This document shows positions 45,506 to 57,470 of a stretch of DNA of 64,000 nucleotides, in pieces. How positions within the stretch are numbered: position 1 is the stretch's first letter; each line of letters starts with the position of its first letter. Source of the stretch: Solanum dulcamara. Taxonomy: Eukaryota; Streptophyta; Magnoliopsida; Solanales; Solanaceae. Below the pieces are notes generated by a model. It had not been told where the DNA came from. It worked only from the letters and a program-made list of their open reading frames with translations, and ran no database searches. The DNA is taken from assembly GCF_947179165.1 (NCBI RefSeq), contig NC_077248.1, positions 14,856,256 to 14,920,255 on the forward strand, written 5' to 3'. The translations under genes were made by a program, and so were the position numbers.

Positions 45506-48192
45506 TGTTGACATCAAATTTTGTCCCAACTTTCTTTCAAATTATTTTCTTTATATGTGTAATGATTTTAAAAACTTAAGAGTGTATTATCTATTATACT
45601 TGTCCTTATTTTTAAAAACAAAATTATCAACATTATTATATGTTATATCTTTATCTTATTCCATTAATAATCATTTTGCAAAAAAAGATGTCATATTTGT
45701 TGTATCTAAGAAAGTATTTTTATATTTTTATAAGTATTATCGCTTAATTTTTATGATGTCATGTAACTTTATTTAAGTATTAATAGTTGTAATTTTACAT
45801 ATAATTCAATTACATAGGTATGTATTAATATGTATTTTATTAAAATCATCTCGATTTAGAAGCCCAAAGAAATATAAGAAATAAAATTTTATTGGCCCAA
45901 ATTTTGAATTTGTTGGTCTTTTAATTCATCCAATTTTGGCCCAATAAGAAGCCGAATCCATGACACTCCCTCCTTTACATCATTGTCACGCAAACATCCA
46001 CGTCAACGCCACATAAGATGCCAACACCCCATAATACATGCCTAACACACATTCCCCACATATCTCTTATGACTAACACATGCCTCGCCATGTATCTTTT
46101 CCCTATTGACCGGTTAATTCAAAATATTTGAAACTATCTATTTTAACCTCATTTAATGTTATCTAAATTGTTCTACATATCCTTTAACCCTAAAATATCC
46201 TAAAATTTTCAACATCCACATCTCTCTCTCTGTTTTGGCCGGAGAATTGCTTTGGTTTCATCTCCATTTTTTGACAAACTTTGACCTTCATCCCTTACAA
46301 AATTAGAACTTGCCCGACTATTTTCAAGTAAAGTTCATTTCCCCCATCTCGTGCTTGCAGGAGATCTTCTATTCTTGTGTTAAAATGTATCAATTCCTCA
46401 CACTTCATTCGAGATATCACTGTTTTTGGTCATTAGAATCATATTTGAAAAGTTTTCTGCCATGGTTACGTTGTTTGGAGTCTTTGACTTGATTTCAAAA
46501 TCAAAATCCCGCCCCAAAAATCCATCATGAACCTGATTTAGACTTTATAAATACTACCCTTTTGCATTTATTTTGGATATTTTTATTTTGGAATCGATTT
46601 TCAGTTATAATACATAACCAAACTACTTGAAACACCCTTTACTACTCTAAAAAATTATCTACCTTTTCCATCTCTTTGTTGCCTTTGTATTCTTGTGAGT
46701 GTTCAAGTTCGAAGTAGGCCGAGTTCGAGAGTAGATTCGTGGTCAAGAGAACTCCAGTTTGCTGCCCCACAACAGGTGATTTTCTCCCCCTTTCTCCTCT
46801 GTTTTATCTCTGCTGTAAAAGCACTATGAATGTTTTAAGGTACTTATTATGAGCTGAGGATGAATCCTGCTTAGCTTTGCTGTAACAAAAGTGTCTGTTA
46901 AAAAAAATATGTTTGTATTTTGTGTTCGAATGTGAAACTGTTGTTCCCTTTTTATTTTCGACGTCATGGACTTGAAGAATGATTTCATGTCAAGACTATA
47001 TATCTGCAGGAAACCAATCTATTTAGTGATTTTCCTTCTCCATTCCGAGTTGCTATGATAAGAAATTTTAGTTCAGACTATGTGTTCTTAATGTAGATTG
47101 CTTAGTTAAAGTATTATATAGATTAAGCATTTTTCTCTAATAAAATGCAAATAAACCAACGATTCTAGGTGTGTTCCATGGTTCTATTCCTTATCTCTGT
47201 TCTGCATGTGTAAGCGTAAGTTTTTTCCTTTTTAGTTTCTTTCCTGTTCTGTTAAATATGGTTTCTTTTGAAAAATGTAAAAATAAGAAAAATGATTGCA
47301 GATAGGCAAGTATAAATCTATGTTCTGTCCCCTTTTGTTAGTGTAAACTTTCCTTTTGTAAATTCTGTCCCTTTTTGTTAGTTAATGTGCGTAAACTTTA
47401 TTTCTTTTTGGATTTAACTAAAAGCAGTTAGCATGTATAAATATGAAGTATTCTGGTTTAAGTTTTCATTTAGTTTATTTGTGGATTAAATATGACGGGA
47501 TTTGAGTTTGTTCTAGGTTTAAAAGACATGTAGTATGGGTTAACTTCTTTGAGTGGTTTAATTGCAAAAAATGCATCCTCCCGATGCTTTCATATTTCTT
47601 TCGTATTCAAAATTGTTATTTTTGTGGTGCTTGTCTACATGTACTCTTATTCAATATCATATAAAGTTGAATCGTCTCACTAATCCTTTTTTTCTCTGTT
47701 ATACATGTACACTCGGGAGCACATTTGGATCGGGTACCACACCAGTACATATTAGATCGGGTATCATACAGAAACATATTGAATCGGGTACCACACCGGT
47801 ATATATTGAATCGGGTGTCATACCGGTACATGTTATATCGAGTACCATGCCGCTACATATTTGGATTAGAGGTCACGTCGACACACTAACTATTGAATCA
47901 TGTGTCACATCGACATACTAATACTTTGGGTGTGAAATCCATGAGAGGGCCAAGTATGTGTTATGGTTCTTTGAGAGAACCAATTGATTGTTGTAAATTT
48001 AATTAATCATGCCCATTAAGTAAACTAATTCAAGTTAAGGACTGAAAGTTCGAGTGTTGCTATAATATGATGTGATTGTGTATACTAATTATATATGTGG
48101 TGATAGAGGAGCGGACACAATTATAATTGATCATGCCATCCCATGTAATAATTAATATGAAAGGACCGAAGGTTCAAGTGTTACCAAGTTTC
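45506..48192 (+). repeat. Tat2 3' LTR and adjoining unresolved sequence
   Basis: Begins TGTTGACATCAAATTTTGTCC, related to the Tat1 LTR. A TATA box TATAAATA lies at 46546-46553. The LTR end was not found; the interval may include another fragment, because a 27-bp repeat block at 47725 and a roughly 120-bp duplication at 48001-48185 have no counterpart in the other Tat LTRs. Open frames at 45300-45776 and 47562-47921 lack recognisable content. The right edge is set by the chromovirus LTR at 48193. Confidence 0.6.
47725..47924. repeat. 27-bp tandem repeats (ATCGGGTACCACACCGGTAC type)
   Basis: About seven imperfect units of 27 bp of the form TTGGATCGGGTACCACACC followed by GGTACATA. GGTACC and ACCGGT give local palindromes. 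Later units decay to GGTCACGTCGACAC and TGTCACATCGACAT. Confidence 0.85.
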
Positions 48193-49507
48193 TGTAACAC
48201 CCCCTAAAACTTGTATGTGGTGTTTCAATTCTCGATGAAAATGATATCGCTTCTGTATTTTGGGCATAATTTTTCATAGAATAGTTCAAATTAGGTGATT
48301 CAAATTTATGAATTACCCTAATTGCATTGCCTACAACTTTTATACAGATCATTTCTTAATATTCAGAGGATATGTATGTCAAATAAATTAATTTTTTTAA
48401 GACATGATATTATAACGAAATGGAGTGTTTGTAGAAGAAAAATCATATCTCACGGTAGAATGCTCCAAATTGGTTGATTATTAAATGACATAAAAGTATT
48501 CTTATAGATGTACAATTCATATGTAGACACTAAATCCTAATTAGAAAGTTATTTTTTCAAACGCAGTTCTGAAAAAGGATATTTCGTTAAAAGAAGGTTC
48601 AACTCACCAATCATGGAAAGATGTAGATCCATTTGATATCACCCATGACATCAATATTCCTCCGTTTGACATCATCCATGAGATCATAATCCTCCATTGA
48701 ATTTTCAAAATCATCCTTTGTAATTATTTTTTATTTATTGTTAGGTCTCTCCTTCACATCTATAAATACCCACCTTATTTTCTTATTTTATTCATCAAGC
48801 TTTCTCCAGCAACTCTTCTCTCTATACACTTCTTTACTCATTCTCAAATATTGTTTTAGTTTTTAGTAGTGTATAAATACATTCCGATGATTCTTATACT
48901 CCGAGTAGTACACAAAACGCTCCGGCGAATAGAAAAGGCTAGGGGTTCAAGAATGGTCATTGAGTTTTTCAATTCGTAGTAAAGTTTCAAATTCTACGTA
49001 TGTAAGACTATTCATATCATTGGATTGAGTTCGTCCATGAGTCCAATATTTAAATTCATCGTAATTGAGTTATAGTTGAGTTTTACTCAAATCTTAAATT
49101 CTAAATAAATTAATTCTTCTTCTATTGAGTTAGATATATTTATGCATTGAGATTATTATTATTTTTATCTCTCATATTAATGACTTATTGTTCATGGATA
49201 CTTTTCCATGAATCCTAATTGATTTGATGTTCATGAATATTTTTATACGTGTTTTTAGTAAAGATGTTGGCTTTTAATATTTATTGACAAAAAGAGTGAT
49301 TTGAATTAATACCATATACGTATTTTATTGAGTTTTGAAAGAGCAAAAGAATTGAATTTAAATGAATTTGAGTAAATGATGTTTTGAGCAAGATGTGTTT
49401 GATGAGATGTAAATAATGTTTTGAAGTATAATGATTGATGAAGAGGTAATAAGATGAGTTTGATGTTTTTTCCAATAACACTAGATGATGATGTTAATAT
49501 GAGAACA
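48193..49507 (+). repeat. 5' LTR of the Tekay-like element, left part
   Basis: Begins TGTAACACCCCCTAA. Its first about 0.85 kb matches the solo LTR at 21973 (about four of five bases by eye). A TATAAATA box is at 48761-48768. The part from 49,300 to 49,507 resembles the LARD-like LTR on the other strand, up to the LINE B insertion point. Confidence 0.82.
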
Positions 49508-49515
49508 TTTTTTTT

Positions 49516-51089
49516 ATGGAAACAGACCATACACGAGGCTCCCACCTCTCATGCACAGTCAGGGGTTGAGCATCATTCCCAAGCCTTATCATAAATAACA
49601 AATAGAAAAATACAAGGAGGGGGACATAAACCTTACCTCCGCTCCTAGGTTGGTTCATAAGTCGGCTAACCTACTAAGGTCAGCTAACTCATCCCCAAAT
49701 ACAAAAGGACTATCTAGAAACTAGAAAGCAATAAACCTATGGGAGGACTCCTCCCGGTACAAGTCGACTAAGAAAGAATAAATGAGGGAGACTCTTCCCT
49801 TTCATGAGAAAAAAAAAAGTAACCTACACTAGTCCTATTCAACTACGCTACGTATCATACATAGCTAAATTGAAGAAAAACAAGTATACAAAACTTCTAT
49901 GTCGCATGGGGTGAGAAAATTCTTTTCATCTTTGCCCTTTTTAGTCTTGTCGTACCAAGTAAGTCCAAATAGAAGGATGTATCAACATCAAGATCATGAT
50001 TATAAGAGCTAAGGAGGATGAAAAAAGGGAAAAAGATATAGAGTTGTAGCAGGCCGTAGCTGGAGTTATTGTTGAGGATGATGTGGGGTTGAATTGTTGT
50101 AAGTTGCAGCTTGTATGTGATGCAGCTGTGGCTTGAACTGCTGCTTGAAGGTTCAACTGATGGTGCTTTGCACCTTGGAGGGTGCTTATGTGCCTGCACA
50201 CAAACAAATAAGCAAGTAAATAGCTCCAAGTAGCTTGGATGCAGGAGGGCTGCTTCAGGTGTTGTAGCTTGGTAGCTGGAATGGATGAATTGTTGGCTGC
50301 CCATCCAAGTGCAACCATGCACTTTGTAATCCCTGCACCTACAATAAAATAAACAACAACCCTGCACAATGAGGCACTAAGGCTGAAGATCTGGAGTTTA
50401 TTGGCAGCTGCTTGAGTAGCAATGTTATAAGAGGCTCAGCAATGTGCATAATCTTGAGAGCTTCCAGGTTGGTGCACTCTAGTGTTGCAGTGATTGAAGT
50501 AGCCAGCAAGAAATGTAATGGAGCTCTAGATGGTTTCTTTGATACTTGTTTGCATTGTAGGAAGTCTAAAGGAGGCTTCAACTTCAAAGAGATGTTGCCT
50601 TTCTTTAGTGTGCCTTCACATAACAACTTAACAAGAAACAAATAAACAATAAAGTTGCTCCAAGAGTGCTTAAAAGTGTTACAGTTGTCTAGTATATCAT
50701 GCTTGTGCAAGCTGTAGTATCCTGCAATAGAGAGGCATGCTGATTTATACTGCAGTTCTGCAAGCTCTTTGTAAAAAGAAGATGATGAGGGACTGGTGGT
50801 TGGTTTTTGCAGGTCTCTGATGTTCCTACACAAGATGCAACAACCAATAGAGGGGAGGGGCTGCAGCTCTGTGATTATACATGCAGGGCAGAAAACAAAG
50901 GGAGGGGAGCTTATTCTAATTCTAGATGCAAGATTAGAGTTTATGAGACTAGAGGAGCAAGAACTAAGGGAGACTCTCCCTTTTATAGTGGCCCTAACTA
51001 TGAATTCTTCAAAGACAATATAACTATGAAGTAGATACATTCAGGTTGAAGAATAAGTTAGTGCACTAGGAAGTACTGCAGGGGAGAAG
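49516..51089 (-). other. 3' UTR of LINE copy B
   Basis: This 1.57-kb region follows the RNase H stop. It contains minus-strand open frames of 233 codons (50339-51040) and 156 codons (49897-50367) with no recognised domain, Cys- and Leu-rich, and without a counterpart that can be checked in copy A, whose UTR is cut by the window edge. I treat it as non-coding. Confidence 0.65.
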
Positions 51090-52511
51090 TCAGGGTGGCT
51101 TCTTGATCCTCTTGGTTCTTCTTCTCCTGAAGTTAGCCATGCCTAGTTTGTCCATTTCCATATGAGCTCTGGCTTCTTTAGGTAGGTCTTGCTTGGTGAA
51201 GAAGAGTTCAGGAGAAGTGCATTTATGGCTATGTTTAGACAAGGAATCAACTGTGTAGTTGGCTTCTCTGAAGATGGGGTTGCAGCTGAAATCTTGGAAT
51301 TGGCTGATGATGTTCTTTAAGCTGTTCAGCTGCTCCTTGATGGGCCAAGGGTGTTTTGCTTCTTGTTGCATCCACTTGTTAAGAAGCTAAGAATCCACCT
51401 CCAAGTTTACCTGTGAGTAACCAAGATGAAGGCACCAAGAGAGACCAAAGATGGCAGCCTTGATCTCTACTTGATTGTTAGTTCCTACACCCAGGGGGGT
51501 TGCATAGGCAAAAATGAGATCACCATGAGCATTCCTAAGGAGGCCCCCTCCACCAATGTTTCTAGGGTTGCCAAGGGAACTGCCATCAGTGTTAAGCTTC
51601 ACCTTGAGAGCAACTGGTTTAAGCCAACATGTAGGGGTTACTTTGGTATCATGAAAGCATTGCTCAACCAAAAGGACCAGGTCCTTCCAGTTATTAGGCC
51701 AGACCATATAAGGAAAAGCTTTGGTGAGAAGGTTGTAGGTGTCTTTGATAATGGAGAACTTGACTCTAGTGAGATTAGACTGCTTCTCACCATATTTGGA
51801 AGCATATCTATTCTTCCATAGATTCCAACAAATGAAGATAGGAGTTACATGGAGAATGAGTTTGTGGGCCTCATTCTTATGCTTTGAAGTCCACCATCTT
51901 ATTAACAGGTTTCTAAGGGGAGTGTAATCAGTATTAATGCCCAAAGAGTCGGAAAATAATCTCCATACATTATGAGCAAAGGCTCCTGCAACAAAGGTGT
52001 GATTAATGGTATCCTGGCTAGGTTTATAACAACAATAGCATTGAGAGGGAGCTCTTCCAAAGCTGATCAGCTTCTCATTGGTAGGTAATTTCCCTCTAAT
52101 GGCTCTCCAGACCAAGAAAGAGCATTTGAAAGGAATACACTTGTGCCAAGTACATGAGTTCAGCATAGTCTTTTTCCTCTTATCTTTGATGATCTCCCAT
52201 GTAGAGGAGCAACTGAACTCCCCATTGGCACTAGGAATCCAGCAAGGCAGGTCCTGATGGAGGGGGTGGTAGCTGAACTGAGTTGCTAAAATGTTAGGGA
52301 CAAATTGAGGAGGGGCTTCTTGGATGATGAGATCCACATTCCATTGGCCATTGGTTAGGAAAGCTGAAACTTGGGTGTTGTTAAGCCTACAGCTATTAGC
52401 AGAAAAGTGTGCTAAGTGGCCAACACCTAGCCAATTGTCCCACCAGAAAAGGCAAGAGCCAGACTTGATTTGCCACTGAATGTGAGGCTCAATGTTTTGC
52501 TTATTGTTCAT
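51090..52511 (-). pseudogene. LINE B ORF2 C-terminus: zf-RVT and RNase H
   Basis: Two open pieces in the same frame, 51387-52511 and 51090-51371, separated by a stop near 51387. The first has the zf-RVT-like segment (YCCYKPSQDTINHTFVAG) and the start of RNase H with Asp in NTDGSS, Glu in TNNQVEIKAA and Asp in LEVDS. The second has the end with Asp in NYTVDSLSKH. All four acidic positions are retained. Upstream is the RT connection region. Confidence 0.9.
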
Positions 52512-53216
52512 CAGATGCTTCCAAGTTAGGGACTGACCAGTATGCTATTTTTTAGAGATGATGTTGGCCCTCTGACAGTATTTGGCCTTAAGAAACTCTC
52601 CCCACAAAGTGTTCTTAGTTCTGAGGGTCCACCACTGCTTGTACTGAAAGGATTTAGCAACATCATTGATTTGTCTAACTCCTATACCCCCTTCATCACA
52701 AGGATAGCTAAGATTCTTCCATGAGGACCAGTGATACTTTCTTTTATCATTTTTCCACCCCCAGAAGAAGTTAGCAGTGATGCTTTGGATCTGCTTGATG
52801 ATGGTAGAGGGAGGGGTGCTGGCTGATAATAAGTGTATTGGCATGGATTGAATAACATGCTTCACAAGAATAGCTCTTTCCCTATAGCTCAATATTTTTG
52901 CATGCCAACCAGTGATCCTGTTAACAACCTTTGCAATAAGATTAGAGTAATAGATAATTCTTTGCTTTCCAATGTAAATAGGACACCCCAAGTAGGTTAT
53001 GGGACTACTCTTTTGGCTAAATCTAGTGATCCTCTTGATTCTTAAGACATTAGCCTTGAAGGCATTGGATGGAACCATAAAGTGACTCTTTTGTTTGTTG
53101 ATCAATTGTCCAGATACCTTTTCATAAGCATCTAAGGTCTCCATGATGAGAGTCAAGGTCTGCTTCCTTCCAGAGGCAAAGATAATGATATCATTAGCAA
53201 AGCTAAGGTGGTTGAT
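52512..53216 (-). pseudogene. LINE B ORF2 RT C-terminal half with altered active site
   Basis: Open from 53156 down to 52545, preceded by SFANDIIIFASGRKQ. The catalytic pair FADD reads FAND here (AAT at 53193-53195), so the RT would be inactive. Further motifs are INKQKSHFMVPSNA, YLGCPIYIGKQR, GWHAKILSYRERAILVKHV and WSSWKNLSYP. A stop lies between this and the upstream palm at 53217. Confidence 0.92.
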
Positions 53217-53855
53217 TTAAGGGCCCTTTTGAGCCATGAAGAAACCATGAAACTGAGGGTGGTGATGAAGATTGTTTATGAGCCTAGAGAGAACTTCAGC
53301 TCCAAGGATGAATAAGGCTGGGGATAGAGGATCACCCTGCTTGAGACCTCTTGTAGAATGAAAGAAACCATGCCTGGATCCATTAACTATAACAGAGTAC
53401 CAATTGTCTGACATGATTCTCCAAGCCATGTCAATAAATCTTTCACCAAATCCCATTCTTCTTAGAACCAGGCAGGTGTAGGACCATGATACCCTATCAT
53501 AAGCTTTGGCCATGTCAAGCTTGATCATAACATTGACCCCTATGTTAGGCTTTTTGATCTGGTGGATGATTTCCTGGGCCAACATGATATTCTCAGATAT
53601 GCTCCTATTCTTAACAAAGCCAGATTGGTTAAGAGAGATAAGATTAGGAAGAATAGGTGCAAGTCTATGACAAAGGAGTTTGGAAATGATTTTGTTGGTG
53701 AAATTACTCAAACTTATGGGCCTAAATTCAGAGATTTTGGTGGGGTGGTGTACCTTAGGGAAAAGAACTAAACAGGCATGAGAGAAATACTTAGGCATAG
53801 TCTGACCATAGAAGAAGGAAATGACTACACTAAGGAGGTCTTCTTTGATGATGTC
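53217..53855 (-). pseudogene. LINE B ORF2 RT fingers and palm
   Basis: Encodes LFPKVHHPTKISEFRPISL, NRSISENIMLAQEIIHQIK, KLDMAKAYDRVSW and STRGLKQGDPLSP. The Asp after GLKQG is kept, unlike copy A. A stop at 53217 precedes the catalytic box. Another stop or shift near 53850 separates it from the upstream linker. Confidence 0.92.
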
Positions 53856-55259
53856 CTAGCATACTTGGAAGAATTTGCCATTCATCCCATCAGGACCAGC
53901 TGCTGAGTTGGGATTCATGGCAAACACCACAGTTTTCAGCTCTTCCATAGAAGGTATGGCTTGGAGGGCCTCATTCTGCTGATCAGTAACCATAGTAACC
54001 ATAGGAGTAATACACTGAAGGTCCTGTTGTTGAATATACTTCTCTTCTCTAGTAAAGATTTGTTGAAAATGGTTACAAGCTGCTTCAGCTATCTCAGCAT
54101 CACCTTGCACCCAAGTGCCTTCATCATTTTGGATCCTATCAATGTACAACTTCCTTCTTCTGCCTCTAATCAAAGTATGGAAGTAGCTAAAATTCATATC
54201 ACCCTCTTTGAACCAATGCAACTAAGATTTCTGCCTGAGAATGGCATCCTCCATTTTCATGTATGTAATATATTCAGCATTGATAGCATAAAGCTTGGAC
54301 CTATTATCATTGGAATTCATGTTGATTAGGTTTTCTTCAGCTTGTCTAACAGCTTCCTCATTCTCTTTGACTTTAGCATAAATATCACCAAACTGATTCC
54401 TGGACCAATCACTAAGAGTGGTGGCAAGTCTCTTCATCTTTTTGTGGAAGATCCACATAGGATTACCCTCTATGTTTCTGCTCCAACAGTTTTTAACAAG
54501 CTCTATAAAAGAAAGATGTTCAGGCCAACAATTAAGAAACTTGAAATACTTGATGGGGTTGTGATGTTGATCAACCATTTCAAAGAGTAGAGGGCAGTGA
54601 TCAGAGCCCACAGAAGGGAGATGAGTGATGGAGGTAAGGGGCATAGTTTCCAGCCATCTATCATTAGTCATCCCCCTATCTAGTCTCTTCCAAATTCTGG
54701 ACATGATACCCCTCTGGTTGCACCAGGTGTACTTCTGTCCAGTGAAGCCAAGATCTTGCAAGCCACTAGCCTCTATAGTACTAATGAACTTAAGGCTTTT
54801 TCTCATATTATACATTACCCCTCCAAGTTTTTCTTTAGGATCAGTAATAACATTGAAATCACCTAGAGTACCCCATGGAAGAGGTGTAGTGGACTGCTGC
54901 AGAGTGCTATCCCAGAGACGCCTTCTGAGATAATCCTTACACTTGGCATATACAAAAATAGTAATAAATTGATTAGGTCTCATTACATGATTGATTTCAC
55001 AAGTGATCAGCTGTTTCTCATTCTCCAAGATAGTGCAATTCACATCTTTTGTCCAAAATATCCAAATCTTACCATTTGGATTATGAGTGGCATAGTCCAT
55101 ATTGAGATGGTTTCTGAAGTACTGCAGCTGAGTGTTATCAGAGAAAGGTTCCAGAATAGCAATGATAGAGATATGATGAATGTTTTTGAGGAATTTAATT
55201 CTTTCCATGGCTCATTGGGTATTAATACCCCTTACATTCCAACTAAGGATACTAATCAT
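53856..55259 (-). pseudogene. LINE B ORF2 N-terminus: APE endonuclease and linker
   Basis: The ATG at 55259 overlaps the ORF1 stop as ATGA. SWNVRGINTQ is followed by a TGA replacing the Gly codon of copy A, then the main open frame from 55208. Endonuclease motifs are AILEPFSD, GDFNVITDP and GSDHCPLLFEM. The linker has a stop at 54222 between ILRQKS and MHWFKEGDMNFSYFH. It ends at GPDGMNGKFFQVC. Confidence 0.92.
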
Positions 55260-56690
55260 TTAGATGGTTTGGGGGTGTGGATCCTGGTACTTGGCCTGCC
55301 AGTGGGGACAGATATAGTAGAGTTTTTTGTTTTAGTGCTAAGTCTGGTCCTATATATCCCTCTAGGAGATAAGCCCTGTGAACTAGTCACTTGCTGAGTT
55401 TCTTCCTCATAGACATTATTAGGAGAGGGGTTGAAGATTTTGATTAACTGCTCACTTACACTATCATCACCATCCTGATCTTGCAATGAATGGTTATTAT
55501 TATTTTCTTCATTTTCTGATTCACACTCTGACTCATACACTTCATACTCATCAGTAAGATCCTGTATGTTAGCGTTGGGGGTGCATTTGAGTTGAGGGAG
55601 ATCAGTAACTATTTCAGGAGTGTTGTGAATAGTTTGTTTAGGAGATGTGAGAATGTAGTGAGCTTGGAGAGAAGTGATATCTATCCCCACTTTATCCTCA
55701 TCAAGAACAAATTGTTGGCATTCCTGCTCCCCTTGCTGCAATATCACCCTGTCCAAATTGGGAGATTGATATTTCTCAGCATAATTCTTTTCTTGAATTT
55801 TCTTTTTGATGGCCTCTCTTCTCTTTTTGCTCAATTTATTCTTCTTAATAGTGGAATCTTTGCCACTAGTACTAGCATGGGATCTCAGATCTTTGGCCAT
55901 GGAACCTTTGGCATTTTGCATGGGAGGTTCATCAGCAGAGATAGTAGCATGAGTAGAAGTGTCAGTCTGAGCCTTATGTGCAGAGGTAGCAGGAGCTCTA
56001 AAGTCACTCCTAGGGTCAGTTGGATTCTCATGCATAGCATGAGACATTACCCCTTCCCTGTTGGTTTCCCCATCCTGCATGTTAGTGGGGTTCTCCTAAA
56101 CACTTCCAGCCTTACGTCCATCAACTACTGGATCAGCAACAACAGCAGTATAAATTGGGGGACTTAGGGGGATTAGGAGTGATAAGTCAATACCTGAATT
56201 CCTTGCTACATTGGTCCCTTGATTAATACCTATTAAGACAGTACTTGTGTGTATAATATGAGGGGAATGGGCCTATGGGAGAGATAAGTCAATACCTTGT
56301 GTTTGGCTTGGAGTGCTTTCCTGCATTGTTGATGAACTCTTCTCAATTGAGCTCCTTTGGTTAGTTGGTTCTCCTGCATCTTGGTTAGTGGTTTGATCTT
56401 GTGCAACAAGATCAACATAATTATTTGAATTGAAGTTATGAGTAGAGTGCTTACCTGCTTTTGTGACTTTTGGTTGGAGATTATCAAATCCCCTGTTCTG
56501 CTGTGGCAAAGAAGAGTTAATGCCATTGTTTTGTTGGGGCTTGTTTTGTCCCTTGGGTTGCTTCCTTCTCTGAACTTGCCATTGCTCAGTCTTTCTATTA
56601 TCAACCATCTGTTGAGGATGAGTAGGGATAACATTTGCAGGTTCATTGATGTATGGCACATTCTGATTTTTGTTAATCATGCCCTCTTTG
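55256..56690 (-). pseudogene. LINE B ORF1 C-terminal half
   Basis: Polar, Gln/Asn/Ser-rich sequence matching the C-terminal half of copy A ORF1, including SKKRREAIKKKIQEKN and the SSQGLSPRGIYRTR tail. Frames at 55256-56080 and 56273-56680 are separated by stops. It ends in the ATGA overlap with ORF2. Confidence 0.82.
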
Positions 56691-57470
56691 TTATTGATCT
56701 TTTTTTATGCTTCCTATTCTTTTGTTTTCCTATGTTTTTCATCCCTCCTTTTTATATTGCATGCATGTATCAAGTGACCTTGATGATAACAATACATGCA
56801 ATAATCAGGAATATTCTCATATAGAACATCTTGCCACCTCCCTCTAGTTTTATCATCTTCATCATAACCCAACTATACATGAGGAGGTCTTTATTTAGTG
56901 AGGTTAACTTAAAGTCTCACTTTATCTATGCTCCCCCTAGTTTTTTGAATAGAAGCAGTGTCAAGGTACAAAACTTTCCCCACAGATGATAGCAAAGTTG
57001 TGATGAACTCCTTATTGTAGCAATGCCAAGGTAGTTCAGGTAAGGCCACCCAGATAGGCACTATTGGAGTTTCTTCTTCAGGTGTGAATGTTGGAGTCCA
57101 TGTTTGAATTCTCATGGTTTGACCCTCTATGTTCATTCTTTGCTTAGTCCAAACAGTGGTATAATCCAACTCATTGTCCAAATCAATGTAGACATGTCTA
57201 TCATTTAAATGAGCAATTTTAACACCCCCTGAAAGTTGAGTTTGAAGAATAAAGCTTCTTCTTATTAACTCTATTTTAGGCATGGTATTGGTAAACTTGC
57301 CAACCAAGGTGTACTTGTATCTTTCAGCAAGTTTGTGCATGAAGTCAATATTTTTAAAAATCACTGTAGGAAGCCCTTGCTTGGTGGTGTATTCGGGGGG
57401 GGGGGGACAACTCAAAGGGTGCCTCATTATTAGCTTGGTTTGTTCTGAGTTTGGCAGCAAAGGTTTGAAT
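56691..57470 (-). pseudogene. LINE B ORF1 CCHC knuckle and DUF4283 domain
   Basis: The DUF4283 domain is open in one piece at 56909-57460 and keeps the Trp (YTTVWTKQRMNIEG) that copy A has lost. It includes KYTLVGKFTNTMPKIELI, RHVYIDLDNELDY and PIVPIWVALPELPWHCYNK. The following knuckle near 56760-56830 reads C-M-Y-C-Y-H-Q-G-H-L-I-H-A-C. A G12 run at 57395-57406 shifts the frame at the N-terminal side. Confidence 0.88.

Larger units (their letters stand above)
32820..48192 (+). mobile_element. Tat/Ogre-lineage element Tat2, 5'-truncated
   Basis: The second Tat copy starts abruptly in the RT thumb and runs through RNase H, aRNH, integrase, a repeat-bearing 3' UTR, purine tract and 3' LTR (from 45506). 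The 3' UTR is split by a minus-strand chromovirus at 35889-43987. It is homologous to Tat1 domain by domain, but the 3' UTR repeats have different sequences. Several stops are present. The end of the 3' LTR is not resolved. Confidence 0.85.

Noticed and set aside
45300..45776. Plus-strand 158-codon open frame spanning the Tat2 purine tract and LTR start
   Set aside because: It crosses the 3' UTR/LTR boundary of a retrotransposon and is Phe/Leu/Tyr-rich from AT-rich sequence.
49897..50369. Two overlapping 140 to 156 codon minus-strand frames as host gene exons
   Set aside because: They overlap one another in different frames inside a LINE 3' UTR and show no domain or splice-site pattern I could support.
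53961..56167. Plus-strand open frames of 122 to 191 codons
   Set aside because: Antisense to LINE B ORF1 and ORF2; no domain of their own.
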